Shown one piece after another: positions 41,290-50,867 of a stretch of 64,000 bases of DNA. Made by a program: the position numbers and the translations under genes. Numbering within the stretch: position 1 is the first letter of the stretch; each line of letters opens with the position of its first letter. Source of the DNA: Mycolicibacterium goodii (lineage in GTDB: Bacteria; Actinomycetota; Actinomycetes; Mycobacteriales; Mycobacteriaceae); NCBI RefSeq assembly GCF_022370755.2, contig NZ_CP092364.2, positions 1,240,001 through 1,304,000 of the forward strand. The letters run 5' to 3'. Below the pieces are notes generated by a model, which was not told the DNA's origin, did not search any database, and saw only the letters and a program-made list of their open reading frames with translations.

Positions 41290-42237
41290 ATGGCAAGCGA
41301 TGTGATGTTACAGCACCTCGATTATCTGCTCGCGCTGGCCGCCGAGCGCCACTTCGGCCGGGCCGCCGCGCGATGCCACGTGAGTCAGCCGACGCTGTCG
41401 GTGGCGATCCGTCGGCTCGAACGCGATCTGGGCATCACGATCGTGCAGCGGGGGCAGCGTTTCGAAGGTTTCACGGAGGAGGGCCGCCGCGTGGTGACAT
41501 GGGCACAGCGCATCGTCGCCGAACGCGACGAGATGCTGGCCGACATCGAGCGGATGCAGGGCCGGTTGACCGCCACGGCACGCGTCGGGGCGATACCGAC
41601 CGCGGTGCCGGCGAGCCCGTTCATCACCGACGAGTTCCTGCGCCGCAACCCGGCGGCCTCGATGCGCATCGAGGCGCTGTCCTCGCGTGAGATCGCCCGC
41701 CGGCTCGCGGATTTCGAGATCGACGGCGGGCTGACCTACCTCGACGAGGAGACCCCGCCGGGAACCCGGTCGGTCGAGCTGTACCGCGAGCACTACGTGC
41801 TGGTGGCACCCGCCGACGATCCGCTGATGGGCGAACCCGAGGTGAGTTGGGCCGACGCGGCGACGCGTCAGCTGTGCATGCTCACCACCGCCATGCGCAA
41901 CCGGCGCATCCTCGACGCCAACATGGCCGCCGAGGGCGCGCAGTACCGTCCGGCGGTGGAGGCCGACACGGTGGATGCGCTGTACGCGCACCTGATCTCG
42001 TCGAAACGCGCGACGATCGCCTCCACCGCGTGGTTGCCGCAATTGGGAATCCCCGAGGGGTTCGCGGCGCGACCCATGGTCCAGCACGGCGCGAGCCCGG
42101 CCATCGGGCTCGTCGTACTGGACCGGTCGCCGGCGTCGATCGTCGCGGCGGCCCTCGCCGAGGTGGCCGCCGCGATCGACCTCAGCTCCCGCATCGACCG
42201 CATGTGGACGGATATGGGAACCAGACGGTCCTCGTGA
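41290..42237 (+). CDS. LysR-family transcriptional regulator
   Basis: 315 residues with the N-terminal winged helix (LQHLDYLLALAAERHFGRAAARCHVSQPTLSVAIRRLERDLG) and a periplasmic-binding-like effector domain. It is divergent from the molybdoenzyme-fdhD operon with an inverted repeat in the 120-base intergenic region, which is the classical LysR arrangement. Its 3' end nearly touches the convergent iolH gene, three bases apart, without an evident terminator. Confidence 0.9.
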   Translation: MASDVMLQHLDYLLALAAERHFGRAAARCHVSQPTLSVAIRRLERDLGITIVQRGQRFEGFTEEGRRVVTWAQRIVAERDEMLADIERMQGRLTATARVGAIPTAVPASPFITDEFLRRNPAASMRIEALSSREIARRLADFEIDGGLTYLDEETPPGTRSVELYREHYVLVAPADDPLMGEPEVSWADAATRQLCMLTTAMRNRRILDANMAAEGAQYRPAVEADTVDALYAHLISSKRATIASTAWLPQLGIPEGFAARPMVQHGASPAIGLVVLDRSPASIVAAALAEVAAAIDLSSRIDRMWTDMGTRRSS

Positions 42238-42240
42238 GGA

Positions 42241-43116
42241 TCAGTTTCGGTACTTGGCGACGTAGTCCGTCATCGTCTTCAGCTGATAACGGGACACGTC
42301 GTGTGCGGTCTCGTCCTCGGCGAACACCGACGACACCATGACCGTTTCCGGGCGGTCGTAGAAGCCGATCTCGGCGAGGCCGGAGAAGAACTCGTCCCAG
42401 TCGATGTCGCCGTCGCCGATCTTGAGGTGCTGGTGCACCCGGGCCGGGCTGCCCGGCGGGTTGGTGATGTACCGCAGCCCGTGGGAGCGGTGGTGGTCCA
42501 TGGTGTCGGCCACGTGCACCAGGCGCAGCTTGTCACCTGCGGTGCGCATGATCTCGGACATGTTGCCGCCCATGTGGAACGTGTGGCACGCCACGTACAC
42601 CATGCCGATGTTGGGGGAGTTGACGCCGCGGATGATGCGCAGCGCCTCCAGGCCGTCCTCGACGAAATCGTCGGGGTGCGGGTCGATCCTGACGTCAATG
42701 CCCTCCCGTTCGAAGATCGGCAGCAGTTCCTCCATCGACCGGAAGAACGCCCGCTCGGATTCCTCGGCCTTCTCGGGGCGGCCGGAGAACTCGGTGTTGA
42801 TCACGTTGACGCCGAGGTCGACGGTGATCTGGATTACCCGTTTCCAGTTGCGTACCGCGGCTTCCCGGGCGTCCTCGTCGGGCCAGGACCACCGCAGCAC
42901 GGGCAGCACCGAGGCGATCCCGACACCGGCGTCTGCGCAGGCCTTGCGGAACGCGGCCACCAGGGCGTCGTCGGCCCGGGGGTGGTTGAAGAACGGGATG
43001 AAGTCGCGGTGCGGGGTGAGTTGCAGGTACTCGTAGCCGAGGTCGGCCACCACCCGCGGAAGCTCGAGCAGATCGTGATCGTGATGAAACGGTGTGGGAT
43101 CCAGGGCGATCAACAT
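42241..43116 (-). CDS. iolH: IolH-like TIM-barrel protein (sugar phosphate isomerase/epimerase fold)
   Basis: The 291-residue AP_endonuc_2-type barrel has the metal-site residues of the family: LQLTPHRDF, INTEFSGRP, DVRIDPHPDDF, VACHTFHMGG, RLVHVADTMDHH. It is the last gene of the inositol operon, one base from iolG, in the same position as iolH of Corynebacterium glutamicum. Its reaction in inositol breakdown is not established in that organism either. Confidence 0.82.
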   Translation of the reverse strand: MLIALDPTPFHHDHDLLELPRVVADLGYEYLQLTPHRDFIPFFNHPRADDALVAAFRKACADAGVGIASVLPVLRWSWPDEDAREAAVRNWKRVIQITVDLGVNVINTEFSGRPEKAEESERAFFRSMEELLPIFEREGIDVRIDPHPDDFVEDGLEALRIIRGVNSPNIGMVYVACHTFHMGGNMSEIMRTAGDKLRLVHVADTMDHHRSHGLRYITNPPGSPARVHQHLKIGDGDIDWDEFFSGLAEIGFYDRPETVMVSSVFAEDETAHDVSRYQLKTMTDYVAKYRN

Positions 43117-43117
43117 G

Positions 43118-44155
43118 TCAGGCGCCCTCGATCGACGTGCGCTCGACCATCTTCACCTCGACGGGCTCACCGCTGGTGAGTGACTCGACGCCGGCCGCAC
43201 ACACCGCGGCCGCCGCGTAACCGTCCCAGGCTGTCGGGCCGTCGGTGAAATCCCCGGAGTCGGCGTCGATACCGCGGCGAACCGCGTCGACCCAGCGCTG
43301 GATCTCGGTGTCGTAGGCCTGCCCGAAGCGCTCGCGGAAACCGGGTGTGATGGTGCCGCCCCAGGTGCCCGCCGCGCCCTTGCGGATCAGGCCGACGTCG
43401 AGACCGATGATGGCGCTGCCCTTTTCGGCGACGAGCTCGGTGCGCACCTCGTAGGCGACGCCGGTGGTGACGAAGAGCTCGACGTCCACGTGCTTACCCG
43501 ACGCGGTGCGCAGGACGGCGATCTGCGGATCCGAAAGCCCCTCGGGTGCATTGGGATTGGCGGCCGGCTTGATGATCTGGATCGACGAGACCTCCTCGTC
43601 GAAGAGGAACCGCGTGACGTCCACCTCGTGTACCAGCGAGTCGCGCACCACCATCGAACTGTCGAATCCGTGCGGTACGGCGGGGTTGCGGTGCACGCAG
43701 TGCAGCACCAGGGGCGTGCCCAGTTCACCGGCGTCCAGCAGCGCCTTCAATTGCGCATACTCATGGTCGAACCGCCGCATGAAACCGACCTGGATCAGCC
43801 GCTTGCCTAGCTCGGCCTCGCGCCGAACCACATGCAACGACGTGTCCACGTCAGTGGTCAGCGGTTTCTCGCACAGCACCGGTTTGCCGTGCTCGAGACA
43901 TGCGAGCAGCTGTTTTTCGTGGGTGGGACCGGGGGTCGCGAGCACGACCGCATCAACGCCGGGGTCGGCGATCGCGTCGAGCGGGTCGCCGATCGCGCGG
44001 CAGCCGGGAATGGTCGCGGCCAATTGCTCGGCCTTCTCGGCCACGTAGTCGTTGACCACCGCGACACGGGCACCGGAGATCCGGGCCTCGATGCGCCGCA
44101 CGTGGTCGGCGCCCATGAGACCGACGCCGAGCACCGCAACACGCAGATCAGACAT
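43118..44155 (-). CDS. iolG: Inositol 2-dehydrogenase (Gfo/Idh/MocA family)
   Basis: Oxidises myo-inositol to 2-keto-myo-inositol with NAD, first step of the pathway. The 345 residues begin RVAVLGVGLMGADHVRRI, the Rossmann motif; VLCEKPLTT has the EKP lysine; GFMRRFDHEYAQLK and DSLVHEVDVTRFLF with the catalytic Asp/His are typical of IolG. Start ATG (MSDLRVAV) has a short spacer to iolE of 22 bases. Confidence 0.9.
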   Translation of the reverse strand: MSDLRVAVLGVGLMGADHVRRIEARISGARVAVVNDYVAEKAEQLAATIPGCRAIGDPLDAIADPGVDAVVLATPGPTHEKQLLACLEHGKPVLCEKPLTTDVDTSLHVVRREAELGKRLIQVGFMRRFDHEYAQLKALLDAGELGTPLVLHCVHRNPAVPHGFDSSMVVRDSLVHEVDVTRFLFDEEVSSIQIIKPAANPNAPEGLSDPQIAVLRTASGKHVDVELFVTTGVAYEVRTELVAEKGSAIIGLDVGLIRKGAAGTWGGTITPGFRERFGQAYDTEIQRWVDAVRRGIDADSGDFTDGPTAWDGYAAAAVCAAGVESLTSGEPVEVKMVERTSIEGA

Positions 44156-44177
44156 TGATGCTCCTGGACTGGTTTGG

Positions 44178-45083
44178 CTAGGCGAACGCGACCGACGGGA
44201 TGCCACATGAACCCAGATAGGTTCTGGTCCGTTTGGCGATGGGCAGGGGAGTGTCCACATCGCACGGGTACATGTCCTGCTCGACGATCGCGAACACGTC
44301 GATGCCGAGCTTCTCGATCTCGGCGAGCAGCGGTGGCATGTCCGGGATCCCGCGCGGCGGTTCGGTCATCGCGCCGAGCTTGACGGCCTCGCCGAACGGC
44401 AGATCCTCGGCCTCGACCTTGGCCCGCACCTCGGGATCGACCTGCTTGAGGTGCAGATAGCCGATGCGCTCGGGCGCGTGACGGATGATCGCGATGTTGT
44501 CACCGCCGCAGTAGCTGATGTGCCCGGTGTCCAGGCACAGATTGACGAACTCGCCGTCGGTGCCGTCGAGGAATCGGTAGACGTTCTCCTCGGTGTCGAC
44601 GTGGCTGTCGGCGTGCGGATGGTATTGCGCACGCACGCCGTACTTTTCGTACATGGCCTTGCCCAGTTCGTTCATGCCCTGGGTCTTCTTGTGCCACTGT
44701 TCGGCCGTCAAATCGCGGTCTTCCAGTACCGCACCCGTCGCGGGGTCGCGCCACATCTCCGGGATGACGACGACGTGCTTGCCGCCGACCGCCGCGGTCA
44801 GCTTCGCCACATCCTCGATCTGGCCCCAGACGGCATCCCAGGAATTGTCCTGGTGCAGGTGCTCGAAGACCGTGCCCGCGGACAGTTTCAGATTCCGCTG
44901 GGCCAGCTCATCGGCGAGTTGCGTGGGATCGGTGGGCAGATACCCGTAGGGACCCAGCTCGATCCACCGATACCCCGCGGCGGCGACCTCGTCCAGGAAC
45001 CGCGTATAGGGGGTCTGCTGCGGGTCGTCGGGGAACCACACACCCCAGGAGTCCGGTGCCGACCCGACACGAATGGTGCTCAT
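44178..45083 (-). CDS. iolE: Inosose dehydratase (IolE)
   Basis: Dehydrates 2-keto-myo-inositol to 3D-(3,5/4)-trihydroxycyclohexane-1,2-dione. The 301-residue TIM barrel starts IRVGSAPDSWGVWFPDD, the WG signature of IolE, with metal-site sequences HVVVIPE, RAQYHPHADSHVD, LCLDTGHISYCGGD and YLHLKQVD. Gene order between iolD and iolG supports the assignment. Start ATG at 45083. Confidence 0.9.
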   Translation of the reverse strand: MSTIRVGSAPDSWGVWFPDDPQQTPYTRFLDEVAAAGYRWIELGPYGYLPTDPTQLADELAQRNLKLSAGTVFEHLHQDNSWDAVWGQIEDVAKLTAAVGGKHVVVIPEMWRDPATGAVLEDRDLTAEQWHKKTQGMNELGKAMYEKYGVRAQYHPHADSHVDTEENVYRFLDGTDGEFVNLCLDTGHISYCGGDNIAIIRHAPERIGYLHLKQVDPEVRAKVEAEDLPFGEAVKLGAMTEPPRGIPDMPPLLAEIEKLGIDVFAIVEQDMYPCDVDTPLPIAKRTRTYLGSCGIPSVAFA

Positions 45084-45100
45084 ATGTCCTGCGTGACTTT

Positions 45101-47050
45101 CTATCGATCTGACGGGTTGACAAGCGGCCGTTGCACTTTCTTCCACTCCGAGTACCGCTGGTAAGCGGTCTGGGTGGACTCCAGTGCCGAGACCTGCGAC
45201 ACCGGTACGTCCCACCAGGAGTGGCTGTCGGGGGCGTAGATCAACGGATCCGTCTCCACATGGATCACTGTGGTTCGCTCGGCGGCCTTGGCCACCTTGA
45301 CGGCGTCGGTGAACTCGGCAGCGGTGGTCACCCGGATGACGTCGGCGCCGAGACTTGCGGCGTTGGCGGCCAGGTCCACCGGAAGGGTGTCACCGTCGAG
45401 GCGCCCGTCGCTGGTGCGGTAGCGGTACGCGGTGCCGAACCGCTGGGACCCCACGGATTCCGAGAGCCCACCGATCGAGGCGAATCCGTGGTTCTGCACG
45501 ATGACGGGGATGATCTTCACGCGCTCCTGCACAGCGGTGACGATCTCGGTGGCCATCATCAGGTACGAGCCGTCGCCGACCATCACGAACACGTCGCGGT
45601 CGGGATCGGCCATGCGCACCCCGATACCGCCCGCGATCTCGTAACCCATGCAGGAATACCCGTATTCGACGTGATAGCCCTTGCGGTCGCGGGTCCGCCA
45701 CATCTTGTGCAGGTCACCCGGCATCGATCCGGCCGCGCACACCACGACGTCGCGTGGATCCGACAGCGTGTTCACCAGGCCGATCACCTGGTTCTGGTTC
45801 AGCGGTACGGCATCGTCGACGGCGTACGCGGCAGACACCGTCTGCTCCCACTCGGCGGCCAGTTCGGTGACCCGCGAGCGGTACTCGTCGCTGACGCGGT
45901 GATCACCCAGCGCCGCCCGCAGCGCGTCGACCGCCTCGCGGGCATCTGCGGTGATGCTGATGCCGCCCTGTTTCACAGCGTCCAGCGAGGCCACGTTGAC
46001 GTTGACGAAGCGGACATCCGGATTGTTGAACGCGGTGCGCGACGCAGAGGTGAAATCGCTGTAGCGCGTGCCGATCCCGATGACGACGTCGGCTTCGGAT
46101 GCGAGCGCGTTGGCCGCGGTGGTGCCGGTCGAGCCGATCGCGCCGACCGACTGCGGATGGTCGAAGCGCAGTGATCCCTTGCCTGCCTGGCTTTCGGCGA
46201 CCGGAATGCCGGTCTGCTCGCACAAGGCCGCCAACGCCTCTTCGGCGCCGGAGTAGTGCACACCGCCGCCCGCGACGATCAACGGTTTGCGGGCCGACGC
46301 GATGATCTCGGCGGCACGCGTGATCACCGAGCGCTCGGGTACCGGGCGAGCGACGTGCCAGGTGCGTTCGGCGAACAGTGAAACCGGCCAGTCGTGTGCC
46401 TCGGCCTGCACGTCCTGGGGAATGGACACGGTCGCCGTACCGACTTCGACGGGGTCGGTCAGCACCCGCATGGCGCCCAGCAGCGCGGCGGGCAACTGCT
46501 CGGGACGCCAGACCCGGTCGAAGTAACGGGACAACGGCTTGAACGCGTCGTTGACCGTCACGTCACCCGACGAGGGCAGTTCCAGCTCCTGGAGCACGGG
46601 GGAACTCACCCGGGTGGCGAAGGTGTCCGCAGGCAGCAGCAGTACGGGCAGCCGGTTGATCGTGGCGAGCGCCGCGCCGGTGAGCATGTTCGTCGAGCCA
46701 GGGCCGATGCTCGCGGTCACCGCCCACGTCTGCAGGCGGTCCTTCTGGCGAGCGTAGGCGACGGCGCTGTGCACCATGGCCTGTTCGTTGCGGCCCAGCA
46801 CGTACTTGAGGCCGGGCTGCCTGCCTGCTTCCGCGGCGGCGAGTTCGTCTTCGAGCAGGGCCTGGCCCAGGCCCGCGACGTTGCCGTGGCCGAAGATGCC
46901 GAAGCAGCCGGCGAAGAACCTGTTCCGTTCACCGTCGCGTTCCACATATTGGTTGGCCAGGAAACGAACGGTGGCCTGGGCCACGGTGAGTCGAACGGTC
47001 TCTTCGGTGTCGGCGAGCTTCTCGGTCGATTTGGGTGCGGTGGATACCAC
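45101..47050 (-). CDS. iolD: 3D-(3,5/4)-trihydroxycyclohexane-1,2-dione hydrolase (ThDP-dependent)
   Basis: Opens the cyclohexane ring to 5-deoxy-glucuronic acid. The 649-residue acetolactate-synthase-like enzyme has the activating Glu in YVLGRNEQAMVH, a central cofactor-like domain, and the ThDP motif VGDGSYLMMATEI ... VIVQNHGF. The GTG start at 47050 is supported by AAGGAG about nine bases upstream and lies four bases after iolB. Confidence 0.93.
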   Translation of the reverse strand: MVSTAPKSTEKLADTEETVRLTVAQATVRFLANQYVERDGERNRFFAGCFGIFGHGNVAGLGQALLEDELAAAEAGRQPGLKYVLGRNEQAMVHSAVAYARQKDRLQTWAVTASIGPGSTNMLTGAALATINRLPVLLLPADTFATRVSSPVLQELELPSSGDVTVNDAFKPLSRYFDRVWRPEQLPAALLGAMRVLTDPVEVGTATVSIPQDVQAEAHDWPVSLFAERTWHVARPVPERSVITRAAEIIASARKPLIVAGGGVHYSGAEEALAALCEQTGIPVAESQAGKGSLRFDHPQSVGAIGSTGTTAANALASEADVVIGIGTRYSDFTSASRTAFNNPDVRFVNVNVASLDAVKQGGISITADAREAVDALRAALGDHRVSDEYRSRVTELAAEWEQTVSAAYAVDDAVPLNQNQVIGLVNTLSDPRDVVVCAAGSMPGDLHKMWRTRDRKGYHVEYGYSCMGYEIAGGIGVRMADPDRDVFVMVGDGSYLMMATEIVTAVQERVKIIPVIVQNHGFASIGGLSESVGSQRFGTAYRYRTSDGRLDGDTLPVDLAANAASLGADVIRVTTAAEFTDAVKVAKAAERTTVIHVETDPLIYAPDSHSWWDVPVSQVSALESTQTAYQRYSEWKKVQRPLVNPSDR

Positions 47051-47054
47051 GGGA

Positions 47055-47930
47055 TCAGGCTCCTTCGCGGGATGCGGCGCCGAACGGCAGCCGGGGGTCA
47101 ACGTCCTGGTGTTCCCAGCTGCTGCGCAGCCAGGTGTGGTTCGGGTCGTCACAGATCAGCCAGGCCCGGTCGGGACCGGAACCGGCCATCACGTTGAGGT
47201 AGTACATGTGGTGGCCCGGAGCCGCGATCGACGGTCCGTGATATCCGTGCGGCACGAGCACCACGTCACCGGAACGGACCTCCTCGAGCACCTCGATCGG
47301 CCGCTCCGGTGTGCCGTACACCCGGTGGTATCCGAAACCGGGTGTGCCCGCCGGGCTGTCGTCGATCTCGAAGTAGTAGATCTCCTCCAGCTGCGTTTCG
47401 ACCTCGGTGTTCTCGTCGTGCTTGTGGGCCGGGTAGCTGGACCAGTTGCCGCCCGGGGTGATCACCTCGCACGCGATCAGCGAGTCGGCGTCGAATGCGG
47501 TTGCGGTGCCGAAGTTGTGCACCTGGCGGCTGCAGTTCCCGGCCCCGCGCAATTCGACGGGAACGTCGGCCGCGGCACGCCGCCGGTTCGGGAAACTGCG
47601 TGTCGCCCGTGCGCCGCAGATCGCGATACGGCCGTGACCGGTGATCGTGTAGTCCTGGCCGATACCCAGGTACACCATGTCGGCCGGGCCGTCGAAAACC
47701 GATGCACGGGGCGTGAGCGTGAAAGTCTCAGCCGAACACTCGATCTCGCCACCGCCGGCCAGCGGCAGGATCATGACTTCGGTGTCGCCGGTGGTCCGCG
47801 ACACCGAGCCGGATCCGTCGAGGTCGACCACCTGAAGCAAGGATTCGGCCCACCCGGCCGATTCCGGGGTGATGTCGACGGTGTAGGGCGCAGCGGCACT
47901 GCGCGCCGGGATGTAGAGCTTCGAATGCAT
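47055..47930 (-). CDS. iolB: 5-deoxy-glucuronate isomerase
   Basis: Isomerises 5-deoxy-glucuronate to 5-dehydro-2-deoxy-gluconate (DKG). The 291-residue bicupin has metal-binding SYPAHKHDENTEVETQLEEIYYFEI and a later VLVPHGYHGPSIAAPGHHMYYLN, the conserved histidines of the family. ATG at 47930 is one base past the preceding stop. Confidence 0.94.
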   Translation of the reverse strand: MHSKLYIPARSAAAPYTVDITPESAGWAESLLQVVDLDGSGSVSRTTGDTEVMILPLAGGGEIECSAETFTLTPRASVFDGPADMVYLGIGQDYTITGHGRIAICGARATRSFPNRRRAAADVPVELRGAGNCSRQVHNFGTATAFDADSLIACEVITPGGNWSSYPAHKHDENTEVETQLEEIYYFEIDDSPAGTPGFGYHRVYGTPERPIEVLEEVRSGDVVLVPHGYHGPSIAAPGHHMYYLNVMAGSGPDRAWLICDDPNHTWLRSSWEHQDVDPRLPFGAASREGA

Positions 47931-47931
47931 G

Positions 47932-48816
47932 TCAGTGCACCAACTTCACTGCGGTGGCGATGGCCGAGCGCACATCGTCGTCGGCCGGGTACAGGAGGCT
48001 TCGGCCTGCGATGAGGCCGCGCACGGAAGGCAATGTCAGGGCTTTCTCCCAGGAGGCGAACGCCTGGTCGGGATCGGTCGGGTCACCGCCGAGCAACAGG
48101 GTCGGCATGGTGGTCGCTTCCATCACCCGCTCCATGTCGTCGACCACGGGCAGCTTCAACCAGGTGTAGGCCGACGTCGATCCCAACGCCTGGCTGATGT
48201 GCACGGATTTGATCACCGCGTCGGGGCTCAGGTCGTTGCGGACCTTGCCGTCGACGCGGCTCGACATGAACGGCTCAAGCATGGCGATGAGCCCGTGGGC
48301 GGCCAGCGCGTCGACCGCCTGGGCACAGGCCGCCAACGTGGCCACCGTCCCGGGATCGTCGAGATCGATACGGCACAACATCTTTCCGCCGTTCATCCGG
48401 GCGGCTGCGGTCGACGCCGCGGTGGCCCCCGTCATCCGGTCGTCCAACTCGAACGACGAGCCGGCCAGCCCGCCCCGGTTGAACGACGAGAACACCACCT
48501 TGTCCTCCAGCGCTCCGAGAAGCAGGAGATCGTCGAGGATGTCGGCGGTGGCCAGCACGCCGTCGACTCCGGGGTCGGCGAGCGCGGTGCACAGGCGGTC
48601 GAGCAGATCGGTGCGGCTGTTCATCGCGGTGGGCCGCGACCCGACGGCGAGCGCGCCACGGGCCGGATGGTCGGCCGCGACGATCATGAGCCTGCCGTCG
48701 CCGCGAACCGTCGGACGGGTGGCGCGGTGCTGCCATGCCGCGGCGATGACGCCGGGCGCGGAGGCCCGGACGTGGGTGATGGCGGTGCGGTCGGAGCAGA
48801 CTGCGGGTTCAGACAT
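47932..48816 (-). CDS. Cgl0158-type TIM-barrel protein of the inositol operon, probable aldolase
   Basis: The 294-residue barrel resembles class I aldolases of the deoxyribose-phosphate/LacD group: LMIVAADHPARGALAVG, GGKMLCRIDLDDPGT, AMLEPFMS, YTWLKLPVVDDM with a lysine placed for a Schiff base, and TLLLGGDPTD. In C. glutamicum the same gene sits between iolC and the rest of the operon. No canonical iolJ is present, so it may cleave 6-phospho-5-dehydro-2-deoxy-gluconate (DKGP); that is inference. Overlaps iolC by eight bases. Confidence 0.8.
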   Translation of the reverse strand: MSEPAVCSDRTAITHVRASAPGVIAAAWQHRATRPTVRGDGRLMIVAADHPARGALAVGSRPTAMNSRTDLLDRLCTALADPGVDGVLATADILDDLLLLGALEDKVVFSSFNRGGLAGSSFELDDRMTGATAASTAAARMNGGKMLCRIDLDDPGTVATLAACAQAVDALAAHGLIAMLEPFMSSRVDGKVRNDLSPDAVIKSVHISQALGSTSAYTWLKLPVVDDMERVMEATTMPTLLLGGDPTDPDQAFASWEKALTLPSVRGLIAGRSLLYPADDDVRSAIATAVKLVH

Positions 48817-49816
48817 TCACGGCCTCCACGGCGGTTTGTTCGGCGAGTGCGGCGACCTCGGCCGCGGTCGGCATCGCGGTGGAGCATTCGAGCCTCGAGG
48901 CGACGATGGCGCCGGCGGCGTTGGCATAGCGCAGTGTCTTCTCCAGCGGCCAGTTGTGCAGCAGACCGTGGATCAGGCTGCCGCCGAACGCGTCTCCCGC
49001 ACCGAGGCCGTTGACCACGTCGACCTCGTTGGGTGGGACGGTGACCGAGCTGTGGCGGGTCTTGCCCAGCACGCCGCGCGGTCCCTGTTTCACGATCGCC
49101 AATTCCACACCGAGGTCCAGAAGCGCCTCGGCGGCGCGGTGCGGGTTCGTCTCGCCGACCGCGATCTCGCATTCCTCACGGTTGCCGACGGCGACCGTGA
49201 CATGTTGCAATGCCCGCTGCACCTGCTTGGTGGCCGCGGCGGGGGACTCCCAGAACATCGGCCGGTAGTCGAGGTCGAGCACGGTCAGCGGAGCGCGGCC
49301 TGGCGCATTCTCTTCGCGCAAGTGCTCATCGCGCGCCTGCCACGCCGTGAAATGCGCGCTGCGGCTTGGCTCCTCGCACAGGCCGGTGACCGTGGACCAG
49401 TACAGCCTCGCGCCGCGCACCGCGTCGGCGTCGATCTGCTCGGGGAGGATCTGCAGATCCGGCGCCGAGGGCTTGCGGTAGAAGTAGAGCGGGAAGTTGT
49501 CGGGCGGGAAGATCTCGCAGAACGTCACGGGCGTCGGATACCGGTCGTCGGTGGCGACGAAGCGGTTGTCGACACCGAGCCGGGCGAGTTCGTTGCGGAC
49601 GTAGCGGCCGAACGGGTCGTCACCGACACCCGAGATGAGCGCGGCGCGGTTGCCCAGCCGTGCTGCCGCGACAGCGACGTTGGCGGCGCTGCCGCCGAGG
49701 AACTTGCCGAAGGATTGCACGTCCTCGAGCCCGACTCCGACCTGCAGTGGGTACACGTCGACCCCGCAGCGGCCGATCGCGAGGACATCGAGTTGCGGTG
49801 GGGGAGAGTTCGTCAC
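48809..49816 (-). CDS. iolC: 5-dehydro-2-deoxygluconokinase (IolC, PfkB family)
   Basis: Phosphorylates DKG before aldol cleavage. The 335 residues have VLAIGRCGVDVYPLQ, KFLGGSAANVAVAAARLG, FYRKPSAPDL and the PfkB catalytic motif NGLGAGDAFGGSLIHG. The GTG start at 49816 has TGGAG upstream and begins a few residues before the fold. First gene of the minus-strand operon; the divergent gene is the GntR regulator, and a shared operator candidate lies upstream. Confidence 0.92.
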   Translation of the reverse strand: MTNSPPPQLDVLAIGRCGVDVYPLQVGVGLEDVQSFGKFLGGSAANVAVAAARLGNRAALISGVGDDPFGRYVRNELARLGVDNRFVATDDRYPTPVTFCEIFPPDNFPLYFYRKPSAPDLQILPEQIDADAVRGARLYWSTVTGLCEEPSRSAHFTAWQARDEHLREENAPGRAPLTVLDLDYRPMFWESPAAATKQVQRALQHVTVAVGNREECEIAVGETNPHRAAEALLDLGVELAIVKQGPRGVLGKTRHSSVTVPPNEVDVVNGLGAGDAFGGSLIHGLLHNWPLEKTLRYANAAGAIVASRLECSTAMPTAAEVAALAEQTAVEAVNV

Positions 49817-49906
49817 GATTGACTCCAGAGTGGGGTGTGCGGCGGCGAGCCGGGCGGAGGACACTCGCCTGGCATCGCTTCGACTGTGCTCCCCGCCGCG
49901 TTCTTC

Positions 49907-49929
49907 TGTCAAGACTTTGTTCTGACATT
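49907..49929 (-). promoter_or_regulatory. IolR operator candidate upstream of iolC (site 1)
   Basis: On the minus strand the site reads AATGTCAGAACAAAGTCTTG then ACA, ending in a TTGACA -35-like hexamer. 20 of 22 bases match site 2 upstream of the transporter at 50868-50889. It lies about 90 bases before the iolC start. Confidence 0.75.
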
Positions 49930-50011
49930 CTTACTTCCAGTCATTTGCAGGTACGCTATGAACTCATCATCGGTGGATCCGCCGGAACGAGCCTCGAGGA
50001 TCGGAGCGAGA

Positions 50012-50749
50012 GTGACCCCGACGCTGTCTGTCGAACTTGACCGTTCGAGCCCCGTACCCCTGTACTTCCAGGTGGCCCAGGTGTTCGAAAAGGCCATCCT
50101 CGACGGACAACTCAAGCCGGGGGACCGGTTCGAGAACGAGCTCGCGCTGGCCAGCCGGCTCAATCTGTCCCGTCCGACCACGCGCCGCGCCATCCAGGAA
50201 CTCGTCGACAAGGGACTGCTGGTACGCAAGCGCGGGGTCGGCACCCAGGTGGTGCAGACCCCGGTGCACCGGCCCGTCGAACTCACCAGCCTGTACGACG
50301 ACCTTGCGCGCGCCGGTCAGGAACCGGCCACCGAGGTGCTCGAATACACCATGCGGTCCGCCTCGGCCGATATCGCCGAGCGGTTGGGCGTCGAGCCTGG
50401 GACCGAGATCGCCTGCGTGCGCAGGCTGCGTTCGTCGAACGGACAACCGCTGGCGCTCATGACCAACTACCTGCCCGCAGCGCTGGCGCCTGACGAGGCC
50501 GAGCTCGAACAGTCCGGGCTGTACCAGTCCCTGCGAGCGCGCGGTGTGCACATCCGCCTGGCGCGTCAGCGCATCGGAGCCAAGGCCGCCGACCGTGAGG
50601 AGGCGCGTCTCCTCGATGAGAAACCCAAGGCGCCGCTGCTGGTGATGGAGCGGACCGCATTCGACGATTCCGGCCGCATCGTGGAGTACGGAAGCCACGC
50701 CTACCGGGCGTCGCGCTACTACTTCGACACCACCCTCGTCGACCGGTAG
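50012..50749 (+). CDS. iolR: GntR-family regulator, HutC subfamily; probable inositol regulator IolR
   Basis: An N-terminal winged helix (VPLYFQVAQVFEKAILDGQLKPGDRFENELALASRLNLSRPTTRRAIQELVDKGLLVRKRGVGT) is followed by a UTRA ligand domain with ERLGVEPGTEIACVRRLR and VEYGSHAYRASRYYF. GTG at 50012 has GGAGCGAG upstream; an ATG at 49958 would add 18 residues. Placed exactly between the inositol operon and the sugar importer, it is the likely repressor of both, released by an inositol intermediate. Confidence 0.87.
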   Translation: MTPTLSVELDRSSPVPLYFQVAQVFEKAILDGQLKPGDRFENELALASRLNLSRPTTRRAIQELVDKGLLVRKRGVGTQVVQTPVHRPVELTSLYDDLARAGQEPATEVLEYTMRSASADIAERLGVEPGTEIACVRRLRSSNGQPLALMTNYLPAALAPDEAELEQSGLYQSLRARGVHIRLARQRIGAKAADREEARLLDEKPKAPLLVMERTAFDDSGRIVEYGSHAYRASRYYFDTTLVDR

Positions 50750-50867
50750 CGCAGTTCTTTACGATCAAAAATATTGCCGCGCAGGGTGATCGGTGGACCT
50801 CCCTGGGTCTGTGGTCATGTGTCGTCGTCATGCGGGCGTGGCCGGGCAAACTTTGACCTGCAGTCCT

